Notes: generated from the letters alone by a model not told the origin. A stretch of 64,000 nt of DNA from a bacterium (GCA_029558515.1 JAKQEM010000042.1:1-64000); one strand, 5' to 3'; shown: positions 9,164 to 17,413, numbered from the stretch's first letter. Made by a program: numbers and translations.

Positions 9164-10150
9164 GTGTTCGCACAGAAGTTGAAAAGCGGTGATGGTGTAC
9201 GCATCATTGCTCCTGCAAGGAGCTTAGCGCTGTCATGGCTCAATGATGATCTCAAGAGTCTTGCATGTAACAGATTGAAGCAACTCGGACTGCATGTTTC
9301 ATTTGGTTCTCATGTGAATGAGCGAGACGCTTTCGATTCATCAAGCGTTCAACATAGGATTGAAGATCTCCACGAAGCGTTCGCCGACCCGTCGGTTCAA
9401 CTGGTCCTGTCCGTCATCGGTGGGTACAACAGCAACCAGCTGCTGGATTCCATTGACTACAGCCTCATTGCGAACCACCCGAAAATTCTCTGCGGCTACT
9501 CGGACATCACAGTGCTCGCAACGGCGATCTATGCACAAACAGGACTCGTCACCTATTCCGGTCCTCACTTTTTCAACTTCGGGCAGAAGAGAGAGTTCGA
9601 CTACACGCTCGAGCATTTTGTGAAGTGCCTCTTCCATCAGAAAGAAATCTCTCTCCGTCCATCAGCGACATACATCGACGAACGTTGGGCGGTGAACCAG
9701 GATTCTCCCGAGATTGTCCAGAACGCAGGATGGCGTGCTCTCCAACATGGCAAAGCTTCCGGCACAATTATTGGAGGAAACTTGGGCTCCTTTCATCTGC
9801 TGCATGGTACGAAATACATGCCGAACATCCGCGGCGATGTCATTCTTTTCATTGAGGATGATGCCGAGGACCATCCAGCCGTGATTGATCGCAATCTCCA
9901 GTCACTCCTCCAGCAACCAATTGCCAAGCAAGTGCGTGCAGTCGTGTTTGGAAGATGCGAAAGGAAAAGCGGCGTCACGGCCGATCTTCTTGATAGCATT
10001 TTGAAAACGAAGCCCGCGTTGCAGAATATCCCAATCATTACTGATGTTGATTTCGGCCATACCACCCCGATGATTACGTTTCCCATCGGGGGAACGGCGG
10101 AAATCGATGCATCTCCAGCATCGGTGTCGATCCGCATCACACAACATTAA
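9164..10150 (+). CDS. S66-family LD-carboxypeptidase / MccF-like peptidase
   Basis: 328 residues, starting at GTG (9164), decided by the -10 box seven bases upstream. The S66 Ser-Glu-His triad is visible: Ser in GYSDIT (about residue 110), Glu in LFIEDDAEDHP (about 229) and His in VDFGHTTPM (about 299). S66 enzymes either trim tetrapeptides in peptidoglycan recycling (LdcA) or inactivate microcin C-like compounds (MccF). The sequence does not decide between them. It lacks a signal peptide, so it should act in the cytoplasm. Confidence 0.87.
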   Translation: MFAQKLKSGDGVRIIAPARSLALSWLNDDLKSLACNRLKQLGLHVSFGSHVNERDAFDSSSVQHRIEDLHEAFADPSVQLVLSVIGGYNSNQLLDSIDYSLIANHPKILCGYSDITVLATAIYAQTGLVTYSGPHFFNFGQKREFDYTLEHFVKCLFHQKEISLRPSATYIDERWAVNQDSPEIVQNAGWRALQHGKASGTIIGGNLGSFHLLHGTKYMPNIRGDVILFIEDDAEDHPAVIDRNLQSLLQQPIAKQVRAVVFGRCERKSGVTADLLDSILKTKPALQNIPIITDVDFGHTTPMITFPIGGTAEIDASPASVSIRITQH

Positions 10151-10450
10151 GCTCATATGCGACGACCCAGATATGTGCGCTGAGTCGTCGGATGTCCGCA
10201 TGCGTGTCGGGACTTTCGTGACAAAATGACGCGGGCGGAGGTGCGGGTTTGGATACTGTTTGCGGGAAGGGATGAAACGGAGTCCAAAGAGAAAACCGTA
10301 GTTGCACACTCTTTGCTGCAGCACGGTGGACTTGTTGATGCTATGGCTCCGCGGACTGGGTGTTTTCTGAACTGAGGGCAATATTTCTCCTACTCAGGAC
10401 TTGCCCCAACCGCTCACTCACTATTTCTTAAGCCTATATTATAAGGCTAT
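10151..10450. other. Intergenic region; probable left flank of the integrated element
   Basis: Three hundred bases without a convincing gene. It contains a hairpin just after the S66 gene (10160-10190), and ATGGCTCC at 10343-10350, which repeats the bases spanning the 3' end of the tRNA-Asn gene at the other end of the AT-rich block. Base composition changes from GC-rich to AT-rich at about 10390-10440. Confidence 0.4.
10160..10190 (+). terminator. Hairpin after the S66 peptidase gene
   Basis: CGACGACCCAG and CTGAGTCGTCG form an 11-bp stem with one G-T type pair around a nine-base loop, beginning ten bases after the stop codon. There is no T-run after it, so it is either a terminator of unusual form or an RNA-stabilising hairpin. 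Confidence 0.4.
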
Positions 10451-10900
10451 TTAATAATGCTGAAAATTGGATGCTCGGTTCCGAATACTCCAATCAAAAT
10501 ACTTCGTTTGTGGAAACTTTTCTTGCTTCAATTTTTCATATGCGAATTTGATTACAGCGCCAAGACTTCCCTGTGACTTAAACGAAAGTGGAATGAGCTT
10601 CAATCCATTCTTCCGATATTCTCTTTTCTTCCACCATGTAGATATCCGATAACGAGGTGTGTTCATTCCAAAGAACTCGATATAGATATCTTTATCTTTT
10701 AGATAAAAGTCTGGATGTATCACTTTGGAACCCATCTTGAGTTTCGGTTCGTAATCAAAATGGATTTTCTGTTCAAAAAGAAAATTAGCGATCTCCTGCT
10801 CACCTTTGCTTCTGACAAAGATGCCAGATTTGCATCTGTACGGAGTATCCCATCTATGGAATTCCTTCTTAGAACGAGATAGATATTTGTTTTGAAACAC
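10451..10900 (-). CDS. Predicted PD-(D/E)XK nuclease
   Basis: 149 residues from GTG at 10900. This start is chosen because a full promoter (TTTACA, 16-base spacer, TATAAT) ends six bases upstream; a longer reading frame to 10981 would place the promoter inside the gene. Residues around VRSKGEQEIANFLFEQKIHFDYEPKL, HPDFYL and DIYIEFFG form the nuclease-fold pattern seen in small stand-alone or helicase-associated PD-(D/E)XK proteins: Glu in SKGEQE, Asp in PDF, Glu in IEF. A DNA-processing role is likely. Its partner is unknown, and it is the leftmost gene of the AT-rich element. Confidence 0.65.
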   Translation of the reverse strand: MFQNKYLSRSKKEFHRWDTPYRCKSGIFVRSKGEQEIANFLFEQKIHFDYEPKLKMGSKVIHPDFYLKDKDIYIEFFGMNTPRYRISTWWKKREYRKNGLKLIPLSFKSQGSLGAVIKFAYEKLKQEKFPQTKYFDWSIRNRASNFQHY

Positions 10901-10906
10901 ATATAT

Positions 10907-10934
10907 ATTATACAATAATTTACTTATTTGTAAA
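10907..10934 (-). promoter_or_regulatory. Promoter of the element's left-end nuclease gene
   Basis: On the minus strand TTTACA (10934-10929) and TATAAT (10912-10907) are separated by 16 bases. Six bases follow before the GTG at 10900, so the predicted transcript is leaderless. Confidence 0.55.
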
Positions 10935-11110
10935 ACATGGCTCCCAGCTTCAAACGAAATTATAACGCTTTTGGCCGACATAAACTATTGGCAGGGCATT
11001 AATCGAAAATTAAGCATCATCCAGCGGCTTCGCTCTCCTGAAAGACTGACAGATACCCTAGCTCTCGCAAGTATCGTATAAGGTCTTTAAAAAAGATAGA
11101 ATGAGAATAT

Positions 11111-11986
11111 ATGAAGATGGAAGATGCAAACGGCAAACGGCTTTTCTTTAATTGGGACAATATTTTTTCAGAAGGTACTCAACTCCCCAAACCCGACAGG
11201 GCAATCGTTGAAGAGATAATTATTCGGCCCCTAATCCAAAAAGGCATCTTCGAATTTAGAGAGAAATGGAATATTCCTGCTACAACTGGATTCAGTAGCA
11301 AATCAGACCTTGAGAACAAGCATGAATTTCAAAAGGGTTTTGATGAACAAATTAGGAAAAAGTTTGGTTTTCCCGAATACCTCTCAAAGCTCATTATGCA
11401 CTTTGTATTATACGGTGAGATTCAAATGCCTGAGAAACTGAAGGAAAACTTATCCTTAAGGAAAAGAATTGAGCATGCCGTTTCCGTTGCCAAATATTTT
11501 GGCAATGAAGGTCACTTTATGTATAGATTGGAAGGCGTAGAAGAAATAAATACGGATATATTCGATTTTTCTCATGAAGGCATAACAGTGGGAATTGATG
11601 CCGATAGTTTTTCAGTAGTTGTTCGACAGAGTGTGACGGCGCGATTTGAAGTAATTGATGAGTTAAAGGATTTAATTGAAGGGTATAGAGAGGCTCTAAG
11701 AACACATCAGGTTCAGCTCCGAGACAATAAAAATAGCCACGGCCATTCATTTCTTATTCATTGCTTAATCTATAGAGCAATAGTGGAAGAAAGGCTGACA
11801 TCGAATAGGGAAATTCTTGGCTGGGTTCAGACAAAAATCGAAGAGGAATTGAAATTGAGAGAGGGGGAAGTAGAAAAAATGGCTGAGTTCAAAATCAGTG
11901 AGAAAACGCATGATGAGAATACGTTTTTTACGAGAGTGAAACGTTTGAAGAAAGAAATTCTAGGTAGAGACATAGAGTCTGATTAG
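11111..11986 (+). CDS. Hypothetical protein of the integrated element
   Basis: 291 residues with no family recognised. No signal peptide or membrane span is seen. The last 100 residues are rich in Glu/Lys and helix-forming, ending with a charged segment. TAGAAT at 11097-11102, eight bases before the ATG, supports the start; a second ATG (MEDANG) is six bases further in. It lies divergently from the nuclease at 10451-10900 and upstream of a run of small genes on the same strand. A cytoplasmic, possibly helical scaffold role is all that can be said. Confidence 0.6.
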   Translation: MKMEDANGKRLFFNWDNIFSEGTQLPKPDRAIVEEIIIRPLIQKGIFEFREKWNIPATTGFSSKSDLENKHEFQKGFDEQIRKKFGFPEYLSKLIMHFVLYGEIQMPEKLKENLSLRKRIEHAVSVAKYFGNEGHFMYRLEGVEEINTDIFDFSHEGITVGIDADSFSVVVRQSVTARFEVIDELKDLIEGYREALRTHQVQLRDNKNSHGHSFLIHCLIYRAIVEERLTSNREILGWVQTKIEEELKLREGEVEKMAEFKISEKTHDENTFFTRVKRLKKEILGRDIESD

Positions 11987-12053
11987 GGACAATTGGAAGA
12001 TATAAACGATTGTCCCTTGCGTGAATGAGGTTGCCTTATCGTTACGCTGAAAT

Positions 12054-12206
12054 ATGACGATGAAGCGTGACCAGCAAGGGCAGGAAGAATTATTTATAAA
12101 CCAAGCGGCACAAGTGCTGCTGGCTTTGGCAGGCCTCAAGCCGTTGCCTAAAAAAACTAAAGAGGAAGATTTGAAATTGGATTCTTTGGAATTTCCCCAA
12201 CCCTAG
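12054..12206 (+). CDS. Small hypothetical protein (50 aa)
   Basis: A short, uninterrupted frame from ATG at 12054 to TAG at 12204-12206, encoding a polar peptide (begins MTMKRDQQGQEELF, ends DSLEFPQP). The stop is followed after two bases by the ATG of the DUF5659-like gene, so the two would be translated from one message. TACGCT lies shortly upstream. It is supported mainly by this tight packing. No homology is recognised. Confidence 0.45.
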   Translation: MTMKRDQQGQEELFINQAAQVLLALAGLKPLPKKTKEEDLKLDSLEFPQP

Positions 12207-12208
12207 CA

Positions 12209-12442
12209 ATGTATCAATTTGAAACCTCCGATTTGCAGTTGGCAGCCTACGCGCTCCTAAGAGGAGGAAGTGTTGTATCAATAGACCGTCACGACAGGAA
12301 GCGTGCAATCTTTCAGATTGGAGTGGATGTGCCTCCTGAGCAGCTAAAAGAGGAATTTCGTAATTGTCCCTCGGTTGCACTTCAGGATTTTGTGACTTCA
12401 CAGGCCATAGTAAAGAAAGCTCTCTTTTCCGATGTCTATTAA
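12209..12442 (+). CDS. DUF5659-like small protein
   Basis: 77 residues, opening with FETSDLQLAAYALLRGGSVVSIDR and continuing with RAIFQIGVDVPPEQLKEEF. This is the pattern of DUF5659 proteins, which are common next to mobile and phage-like genes in CPR genomes and recombinase-containing elements. The function is unknown. It follows the 50-residue ORF by two bases and precedes the 12461 gene by 18 bases, so it belongs to the same probable operon. Confidence 0.65.
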   Translation: MYQFETSDLQLAAYALLRGGSVVSIDRHDRKRAIFQIGVDVPPEQLKEEFRNCPSVALQDFVTSQAIVKKALFSDVY

Positions 12443-12460
12443 TTCTTTCCCTTCCTTTTT

Positions 12461-12919
12461 ATGCCGATGCCAAACATCACATCTCAGGATAAATATCTAA
12501 TCCTCAGTCAGCGGTTGCCTTCGGGCGAAGTGATTGATAACCGCATTGTCATCCAATTCGACCCCAGAGCTTGGTCAATGGTCGAAGATAAAGTGCGATT
12601 GAATGCGAGGTTCACAACCGATGAGCCGTTGCATCCATTGATGTATTCACACTCAGTTTACTGGGGAGCTGCACCAGAGCCGGTGATGTTTACAAAAGCA
12701 AAGCTGAAACCGATTGATGCAGAAATAGACTGCGAAATCCGTTCCATGGATACGCACTTTGAACTTTGTCTTTGCAATGGAGATTTTGGGGAAATAGAAG
12801 CGTATGCAAAGTTGCTTGTGAAGGCCGTTGGTAAATATGTTCTTACTGCGGGAACGTGGCGAATGCTTTGTGAGCTGCCATCTCCAGAAGAAAGCAAAAA
12901 TCATCCACAAGTACGATGA
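12461..12919 (+). CDS. Hypothetical protein, coupled to HTH gene
   Basis: 152 residues without a recognised family. It has a mixed alpha/beta composition with no membrane span. It is encoded between the DUF5659-like gene and an HTH protein, and its stop overlaps the next start as ATGA (12916-12919), implying translational coupling and probably a shared task such as replication or its control. The start is ATG at 12461 (a second ATG is six bases in). There is no Shine-Dalgarno sequence but a pyrimidine-rich run directly before the ATG. Confidence 0.6.
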   Translation: MPMPNITSQDKYLILSQRLPSGEVIDNRIVIQFDPRAWSMVEDKVRLNARFTTDEPLHPLMYSHSVYWGAAPEPVMFTKAKLKPIDAEIDCEIRSMDTHFELCLCNGDFGEIEAYAKLLVKAVGKYVLTAGTWRMLCELPSPEESKNHPQVR

Positions 12920-13872
12920 AGAAGAAGTTCAAAATGAAAATGCAGTGGAAGACTCTGTTTTCAGCAGCAGAGGACAAACGTCTGTCCGATGGTGCGTACA
13001 GACTGTTAATCCGCGTACTGTCACTGTCTCAGCTTGAAGGGTACTGCTGGGCGAACAATGCTTTCTTCGCAGACAAGCTTGGCATTTCCAAAGCATCTGC
13101 CAGCCGACGCGTGAATGAATTACAACAGTGTGGTTATATACGAGTGGAAATAGACAAGATGAGTGGGAACAAAAGACATTTGATTCCCCTTGAACAAGAG
13201 GGTGACTCTGCACAAAATTGCTATGACCCTATAGACAAAATTGAAGATACCTCTGCTCAATTAAGTAGCGACTCTCTCGGCCAAGGAGCAGCAACCTCCT
13301 TGCAGGAACTTCACGAGGGTATAGGCATTGATGCTGAACATAACAATACAGAGAGAACAAAAGAGGATAAACGAGATGGAGTTGAGCAATCTTCCGTCGT
13401 CCTCCTTACGGACAAGAAAAACGAAGACGCTCCTGAAAGAGCCAATTCTGAAAGCACTCAGTTCGCACTTTATAGCGAGGCTACGATGGACGGGCTGCTA
13501 AGGTCAGGGCGCAGGCTCTCAGGCATGGGTTTAGATGAGCAAGTGCAAGTTGTCATTGCATTTTGTCGCATGCTTCAGGAGCCAATGACCAATCTCTCGT
13601 CATACGCAAAGCGAGTTGCAAGTCATATTCGGCTCGGAAGGAGTGCTGAGCAATTGATGCACGCAATCTGGCACATGCACCATACGGAATTCGGCCGAAG
13701 GCATGAAAGTAAGCTCAACTTCCTCCTTGGTCGCAATCACCAAGTGCGTATGGATAATGCCCTCGATAACGATGTTAATACTTATGAGTTCGAAGTTTCA
13801 GAACGTTTGCGTATTGCAGCTCTGCCGTTCAGCGCACTATTAGAAAAGGAATTAAGTTCCATTCAAAATTAA
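12916..13872 (+). CDS. Winged-helix (HTH_36-type) replication-like protein
   Basis: 318 residues. The N-terminal 95 residues (WKTLFSAAEDKRLSDGAYRLLIRVLSL ... KLGISKASASRRVNELQQCGYIRVEID) form the winged-helix domain found in plasmid and phage replication initiators and helicase-loader proteins. A polar, acidic linker spans about 96-190. A helical C-terminal domain follows (about 190-290, FCRMLQEPMTNLSSYAKRVASHIRLG). Start and stop are shared with the upstream gene by a 4-base overlap. It is the best candidate for a replication or regulatory DNA-binding protein of the element. A role in transcription control is the alternative. Confidence 0.6.
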   Translation: MKKKFKMKMQWKTLFSAAEDKRLSDGAYRLLIRVLSLSQLEGYCWANNAFFADKLGISKASASRRVNELQQCGYIRVEIDKMSGNKRHLIPLEQEGDSAQNCYDPIDKIEDTSAQLSSDSLGQGAATSLQELHEGIGIDAEHNNTERTKEDKRDGVEQSSVVLLTDKKNEDAPERANSESTQFALYSEATMDGLLRSGRRLSGMGLDEQVQVVIAFCRMLQEPMTNLSSYAKRVASHIRLGRSAEQLMHAIWHMHHTEFGRRHESKLNFLLGRNHQVRMDNALDNDVNTYEFEVSERLRIAALPFSALLEKELSSIQN

Positions 13873-13948
13873 TGTCGCATTTATACGGTGGGGGTAGCCT
13901 AATAGTTCAGTAAAGTAAGCCAATATCCTCCCAAAACGCCTCTCACAA

Positions 13949-14509
13949 ATGTCGTCATCCACGCACAAGACAGGCAGGAGACTGGGCATCCCCTTATCGC
14001 TAGTCGCGCAGCGCAGAGCATGCATCGTTGGACTGTATCTTGCGGGTTTTTCTACAGGCCAAATCCTAAACACCATCTGCAATTTGAGCAGTGTTTTTGG
14101 ATGGGGAAATATCAGCATTCGGCAAGTGCAGCGTTGTTTGAGGCAGCATTTTGATGGAAGACCCCTGACACCAGAAGAAGTGAAATCCGCTAGTCATGTC
14201 CTCCGCGAAGCTGCACTTGCACAAATGGAACGCTGCCAAGAGGAGGTTGCATTGTATGGCTATGACCAGCGCAGCAAGAACACGAAGCAATTTTTGGAGG
14301 CGATGCAGACGCAGGCATACATTATCCAGTCCATCATTAACTTCCACGGCTGTAACATGAGCGCGGAAGATTACGGGAAGTGGAATGCCGGCACTCCAAT
14401 ACCGATGCACAAGTTCAAGCGCAGTTTGGAATTTGCAGGAGGGAGAAGCCAAGTGCTAAAGCGCATGATAAAGGAGTACGAGCAGAATATTAAAAATATG
14501 GCTCCATGA
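13949..14509 (+). CDS. Predicted HTH DNA-binding protein
   Basis: 186 residues. The N-terminal segment (LVAQRRACIVGLYLAGFSTGQILNTICN ... ISIRQVQRCLRQHF) resembles a homeodomain-like helix-turn-helix, as seen in resolvase-associated and terminase-small-subunit-like proteins. The remainder is helical (EVKSASHVLREAALAQMERCQEE) with a basic C-terminus. No family can be assigned with confidence. Its place between the replication-like gene and a recombinase suggests an element-maintenance role, which is inference. Confidence 0.5.
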   Translation: MSSSTHKTGRRLGIPLSLVAQRRACIVGLYLAGFSTGQILNTICNLSSVFGWGNISIRQVQRCLRQHFDGRPLTPEEVKSASHVLREAALAQMERCQEEVALYGYDQRSKNTKQFLEAMQTQAYIIQSIINFHGCNMSAEDYGKWNAGTPIPMHKFKRSLEFAGGRSQVLKRMIKEYEQNIKNMAP

Positions 14510-14625
14510 AGCCAAAAAAGACTTGTAGTCCATAGTGGCAGTCGTTAAAATAGTCAATAACCACACGCTCTGTAGCCGCGTTCAGTAAGGAACAGAAGTC
14601 CGCGGCATTTGGTACCCAACATGCA

Positions 14626-14865
14626 ATGTCGAAGCCAGTATTCCCACAGTCCTCAGAAATGAGGAGGCTTCTTGAGCGATTAAAGTTAATCCGCGCTAAA
14701 GCTGAGGATTTGTATTACCAGTCGGACATCCTCAGTCGGCAGGGACAACGCGAAGCGAGTTTTAAGAAGAAACGAGCGGGCGATTTTGCTATGGACGAAT
14801 GGAAAACGCTGAATGCGGAGTATCGAACGCTCTGGAAGAAGGAGCGCAGTAAACGTGCCTTTTAA
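14626..14865 (+). CDS. Small hypothetical protein (79 aa)
   Basis: A short, strongly helical and charged protein (LLERLKLIRAKAEDLYYQSDILSRQG...), likely a coiled coil, with a Lys/Arg-rich C-terminus. The stop codon lies 12 bases before the recombinase gene at 14878, so it is probably the upstream partner in that unit. No family is recognised. An ATG five bases earlier is out of frame. Confidence 0.5.
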   Translation: MSKPVFPQSSEMRRLLERLKLIRAKAEDLYYQSDILSRQGQREASFKKKRAGDFAMDEWKTLNAEYRTLWKKERSKRAF

Positions 14866-14877
14866 TTCTTTCCTTAT

Positions 14878-15636
14878 ATGTATATGCCAATGCCAGCAGT
14901 CTCATACTGTAGATGCTCTATGGACAGGGAAGGCTCCTACGGCCTCGATGTTCAACGGAGCCACGTTGCAAAGTATGCAGAGCAGAACGACTACGCAATC
15001 CTCCGTTGCTTCGCGGAGGAGGGTGTTTCAGGCGCTGAGAGTAACCGCGCAATGTGGAGCAGTTTAATCGTTTTCCTCGCGGAGAACCCCGACATACAAA
15101 CTGTTATCATTCTCCGCCTCGACCGCTTGGCGCGCGACTTGATGCTGCAAGAATCCATGATTGCGGAGTTATTAAAGAAGAATATCCGTCTTATCAGCGT
15201 GGACGAACCCGATTTGTGCAGCAAAGATCCGACACGCACGATGTATCGTCAAATACGAGGGGCAATCTCGCAGTTCGAGCGCAGTCTTATTTCAACGCGC
15301 TTACGGCAGGGGCGTTTGAAAAAGGCGGAGACAGGAGCATATGCTGGGGGAGGTGCGCCCTATGGCTATCGCATTGTAAACGGAGTTCTTCGCATCCATG
15401 AAGCAGAAGCAGAGGTCGTCCGCGCGATTTTCCGCGCACGACGAAAGCCCAAACTGGGGAGAAAGTTATCTTTCAGGAATATTGCTGACAAGTTTAGTGC
15501 CGATGGCATCCAAGCTCCCAAGGGTACGCGGTGGTCTGCTTGCACCGTACACTTTATGTATAACAACCCCGTCTATCGTGGGCTGTACTCCTACGGAGGA
15601 GTTGAGAAGGTTGTAGAATCACTGAAAATCCTCTGA
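14878..15636 (+). CDS. Serine recombinase, short form
   Basis: 252 residues. The N-terminal resolvase domain has the nucleophile Ser in SYCRCSMD (about residue 14), followed by GVSGAESNR, RLDRLARD and the long connecting helix around FERSLISTRLRQGR. A Recombinase domain follows (GGAPYGYRIVNGVLRI, then FRNIADKFSADGIQAPKGTRWSACTVHFMYNNPVYRGLYSYGG). The protein stops soon after this, without the zinc ribbon and coiled coil of large serine integrases, so it is either a short subfamily or C-terminally truncated. A clear terminator follows at 15652. Confidence 0.8.
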   Translation: MYMPMPAVSYCRCSMDREGSYGLDVQRSHVAKYAEQNDYAILRCFAEEGVSGAESNRAMWSSLIVFLAENPDIQTVIILRLDRLARDLMLQESMIAELLKKNIRLISVDEPDLCSKDPTRTMYRQIRGAISQFERSLISTRLRQGRLKKAETGAYAGGGAPYGYRIVNGVLRIHEAEAEVVRAIFRARRKPKLGRKLSFRNIADKFSADGIQAPKGTRWSACTVHFMYNNPVYRGLYSYGGVEKVVESLKIL

Positions 15637-15651
15637 TTTAGTATTACCGTA

Positions 15652-15686
15652 GCGTCTAAGGAAATAAATTTGCTTAGACGTTTTTT
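15652..15686 (+). terminator. Rho-independent terminator after the short recombinase
   Basis: CGTCTAAG (15653-15660) pairs with CTTAGACG (15673-15680) around a 12-base AT-rich loop, and six Ts follow immediately. It separates the recombinase unit from the convergent XRE gene. Confidence 0.85.
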
Positions 15687-15745
15687 CACATGCGCCGCAA
15701 GCAATAGCGGTAAATTCGCATTATAAGATTGTTCGTATTGCAGCT

Positions 15746-15979
15746 CTAGTTATCAAAATCCAGTAGTTCCGAGAGTGATATGCCAAAACCGTTACTTAGC
15801 TTCTCCAGCGTTATGATAGTCGCGCTTCGCCTGCGCTTTGGCTCGATGCCCTCAAGCATCTGTATATAAGGAAGACTGAGGCCAGCTCTCTTAGCCAGTT
15901 CGCCCTGAGAATAACCCTTTTTCGCTCTAAGCGCACGCATTCGTTTGCCGAGTTTTATGCGGATATCTGCTTTAACCAT
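15746..15979 (-). CDS. XRE-family transcriptional regulator
   Basis: 77 residues, essentially one helix-turn-helix domain (LGKRMRALRAKKGYSQGELAKRAGLSLPYIQMLEGIEPKRRRSATIITLEKLSNGFGISLSELL). Such short XRE proteins are typical repressors of mobile elements and toxin-antitoxin loci. It is divergent from the OB-fold gene. The shared 87-base intergenic space holds an 18-bp perfect palindrome, the obvious operator. A GATAAT -10 (15992-15987) seven bases from the ATG predicts a leaderless transcript for this gene. It probably controls itself and the genes to its right. Confidence 0.85.
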   Translation of the reverse strand: MVKADIRIKLGKRMRALRAKKGYSQGELAKRAGLSLPYIQMLEGIEPKRRRSATIITLEKLSNGFGISLSELLDFDN

Positions 15980-16009
15980 TCATTCCATTATCGCCTTGAG
16001 CTGGAAATC

Positions 16010-16038
16010 TTGTTACTAACCATGGTTAGTACTACAAT
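16010..16038 (+). promoter_or_regulatory. Promoter of the cassette, rightward
   Basis: TTGTTA at 16010-16015 and TACAAT at 16033-16038 with a 17-base spacer. The 18-bp palindrome occupies the spacer and the end of the -35 box, so a bound regulator would block this promoter. Confidence 0.55.
16014..16031. promoter_or_regulatory. 18-bp perfect palindrome, candidate XRE operator
   Basis: TACTAACCATGGTTAGTA is identical on both strands. It lies between the divergent XRE and OB-fold genes, inside the rightward promoter and just upstream of the leftward -10 box. A homodimeric HTH repressor encoded 35 bases away is the natural ligand. Confidence 0.7.
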
Positions 16039-16066
16039 TTACGATATTAGTTCCCCCTTCCTCGAT

Positions 16067-16519
16067 ATGAGCAATGTCCCACAGCCTGCGAATAAAGCAG
16101 CAGCATTCGTAATAATGATTGTAATTGGTGTCGGCGGTGCATGGGTCGTCGGAAACGTGATGAAAGCAGCGAACGAAGTAAGTCAAGTACCTACAAAGCC
16201 CGTAGAACAGGGGTATGTTCCTACCCCACGCAATCCCAGCCAAGCGGTTGATGTCAGCGCGTCAGCCCTTTATGCAGCTTACGACGACAACGAAGTACGC
16301 TTTAATCAGCAGTACGTTGGCAAAACCGTAAATGTAACTGGGGTAGTACATAGGATTTTTGACGACTCCATTATGTTCGATTCCAGCACGAACTGTTACC
16401 TTGCCCCTAACCAAGTGGGAAAGCTGGCGCAACTATCCAAAGGACAAACGATAACGGTGCAGGGGGTTATTGAAGATGCAACCATTAGCTTTCGAATCGC
16501 AGACTGTATAGTGCTGTAA
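16067..16519 (+). CDS. Membrane-anchored OB-fold protein (tRNA_anti-like)
   Basis: 150 residues from ATG 16067, chosen because earlier in-frame ATGs lie within the promoter and palindrome. One membrane span (AAFVIMIVIGVGGAWVVGNVM, about residues 10-31) is followed by a Pro-rich linker. An OB-fold domain of the tRNA_anti-like type follows (about 62-150: SASALYAAYDDNEVRFNQQYVGKTVNVTGVV ... GQTITVQGVIEDATISFRIADCIVL). Despite the family name, these proteins are small exported or membrane OB proteins of unknown ligand. It is the first gene of the rightward, XRE-controlled series. Confidence 0.65.
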   Translation: MSNVPQPANKAAAFVIMIVIGVGGAWVVGNVMKAANEVSQVPTKPVEQGYVPTPRNPSQAVDVSASALYAAYDDNEVRFNQQYVGKTVNVTGVVHRIFDDSIMFDSSTNCYLAPNQVGKLAQLSKGQTITVQGVIEDATISFRIADCIVL

Positions 16520-16550
16520 TTAGAAATAGCCTATTTTCTGCCTTATTGCT

Positions 16551-16559
16551 TGCTATAAT
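16551..16559 (+). promoter_or_regulatory. Extended -10 promoter before the RDD gene
   Basis: TGCTATAAT (16551-16559) fits an extended -10 element (TGn followed by TATAAT), which needs little -35 contact. The GTG start of the RDD gene is 11 bases downstream, predicting a leader of about five bases or none. Confidence 0.6.
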
Positions 16560-16570
16560 GACTTTCAATC

Positions 16571-17413
16571 GTGCCAAAAGCTCGCCCCTCCTCTTACTAT
16601 ATGTTAGATGCAATAAACCTACATTCGAACAAAACTAAAGGATTAGTGTTTATTCTAGCCCCTTTCGGCCTTTTAGTGATGACACTATTCCTGAGAGTGA
16701 TTGTGGGATTGTTCAGTGTTGAAAGTGGAGTATCTGACAACACTGCACTGACTATTATAACTGCCATCCTCAATTTCATTGCTCTCATCTGTGTCATTGG
16801 CATAGTCGTACTCACACCATTAGGCTTAGTTTTGTTACTGAGAAAGGGCGAAACTGCGACAAAAATAGGCAATGAAGTGTTGGCGGAAAGGGGTACGCGT
16901 TGGCTTGCAAAATTTATTGATGGATTACTGATTATTCCTGCTTTTGTAATCGCACTGGTAATTATTTCAATCATGGGAGCTGATCCAAATGATCAAAGTA
17001 GCGATTGGGTGTTCTGGGTTATCTTGTTCATCCTGTTTGCAATTCAGGCTTATTATCTGACTGTTGAAGGTCAATCACTCGGAAAGAGATGGTTAAAAAT
17101 TCGCATTGTTGATGCTGAGACACAGCGAGTAGGGGGGTTTTCGAAAAATGTGCTTGTTCGTTCAGTGCTCAATTTCATACTTAGTTTCGTTCCAGTCTAT
17201 GGCTTGGTAGATGTTTTGTTCATTTTCAGGGAAGACCGTCGTTGTGTTCATGATTTAATGGCGGGGACAATTGTAGTAAATGCGAAAGGAGCAGTTGCGA
17301 ATAAGGAGAAGTTGCATACCGGAAAATCAGCTTCTGCATTTTGCACAAACTGTGGCACAAAATCGAAGCCATCTGCCAAATTCTGTGTGAGTTGTGGCAA
17401 GTCCTTGCACTAA
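16571..17413 (+). CDS. RDD-family membrane protein with C-terminal zinc ribbon
   Basis: 280 residues starting at GTG. Two membrane spans come first (about 25-47 and 61-89). An RDD domain follows (about 105-240), recognisable by RGTRWLAKFIDGLLI, GQSLGKRWLKIRIVDAE and VLFIFREDRRCVHDLMAGTIVV. The C-terminus carries a small zinc ribbon with two CxxC pairs (CTNCG and CVSCG). RDD proteins are membrane proteins whose roles are mostly unknown; some act in ion exchange. The fused ribbon links it to the next genes, three of which carry the same ribbon, suggesting that these proteins assemble or answer to a common signal. Confidence 0.8.
   Translation: MPKARPSSYYMLDAINLHSNKTKGLVFILAPFGLLVMTLFLRVIVGLFSVESGVSDNTALTIITAILNFIALICVIGIVVLTPLGLVLLLRKGETATKIGNEVLAERGTRWLAKFIDGLLIIPAFVIALVIISIMGADPNDQSSDWVFWVILFILFAIQAYYLTVEGQSLGKRWLKIRIVDAETQRVGGFSKNVLVRSVLNFILSFVPVYGLVDVLFIFREDRRCVHDLMAGTIVVNAKGAVANKEKLHTGKSASAFCTNCGTKSKPSAKFCVSCGKSLH

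Noticed and set aside
9902-10381. 159-codon minus-strand frame over the end of the S66 gene and the element flank
   Set aside because: Runs through a real gene on the other strand and into the gap without motif or promoter support.
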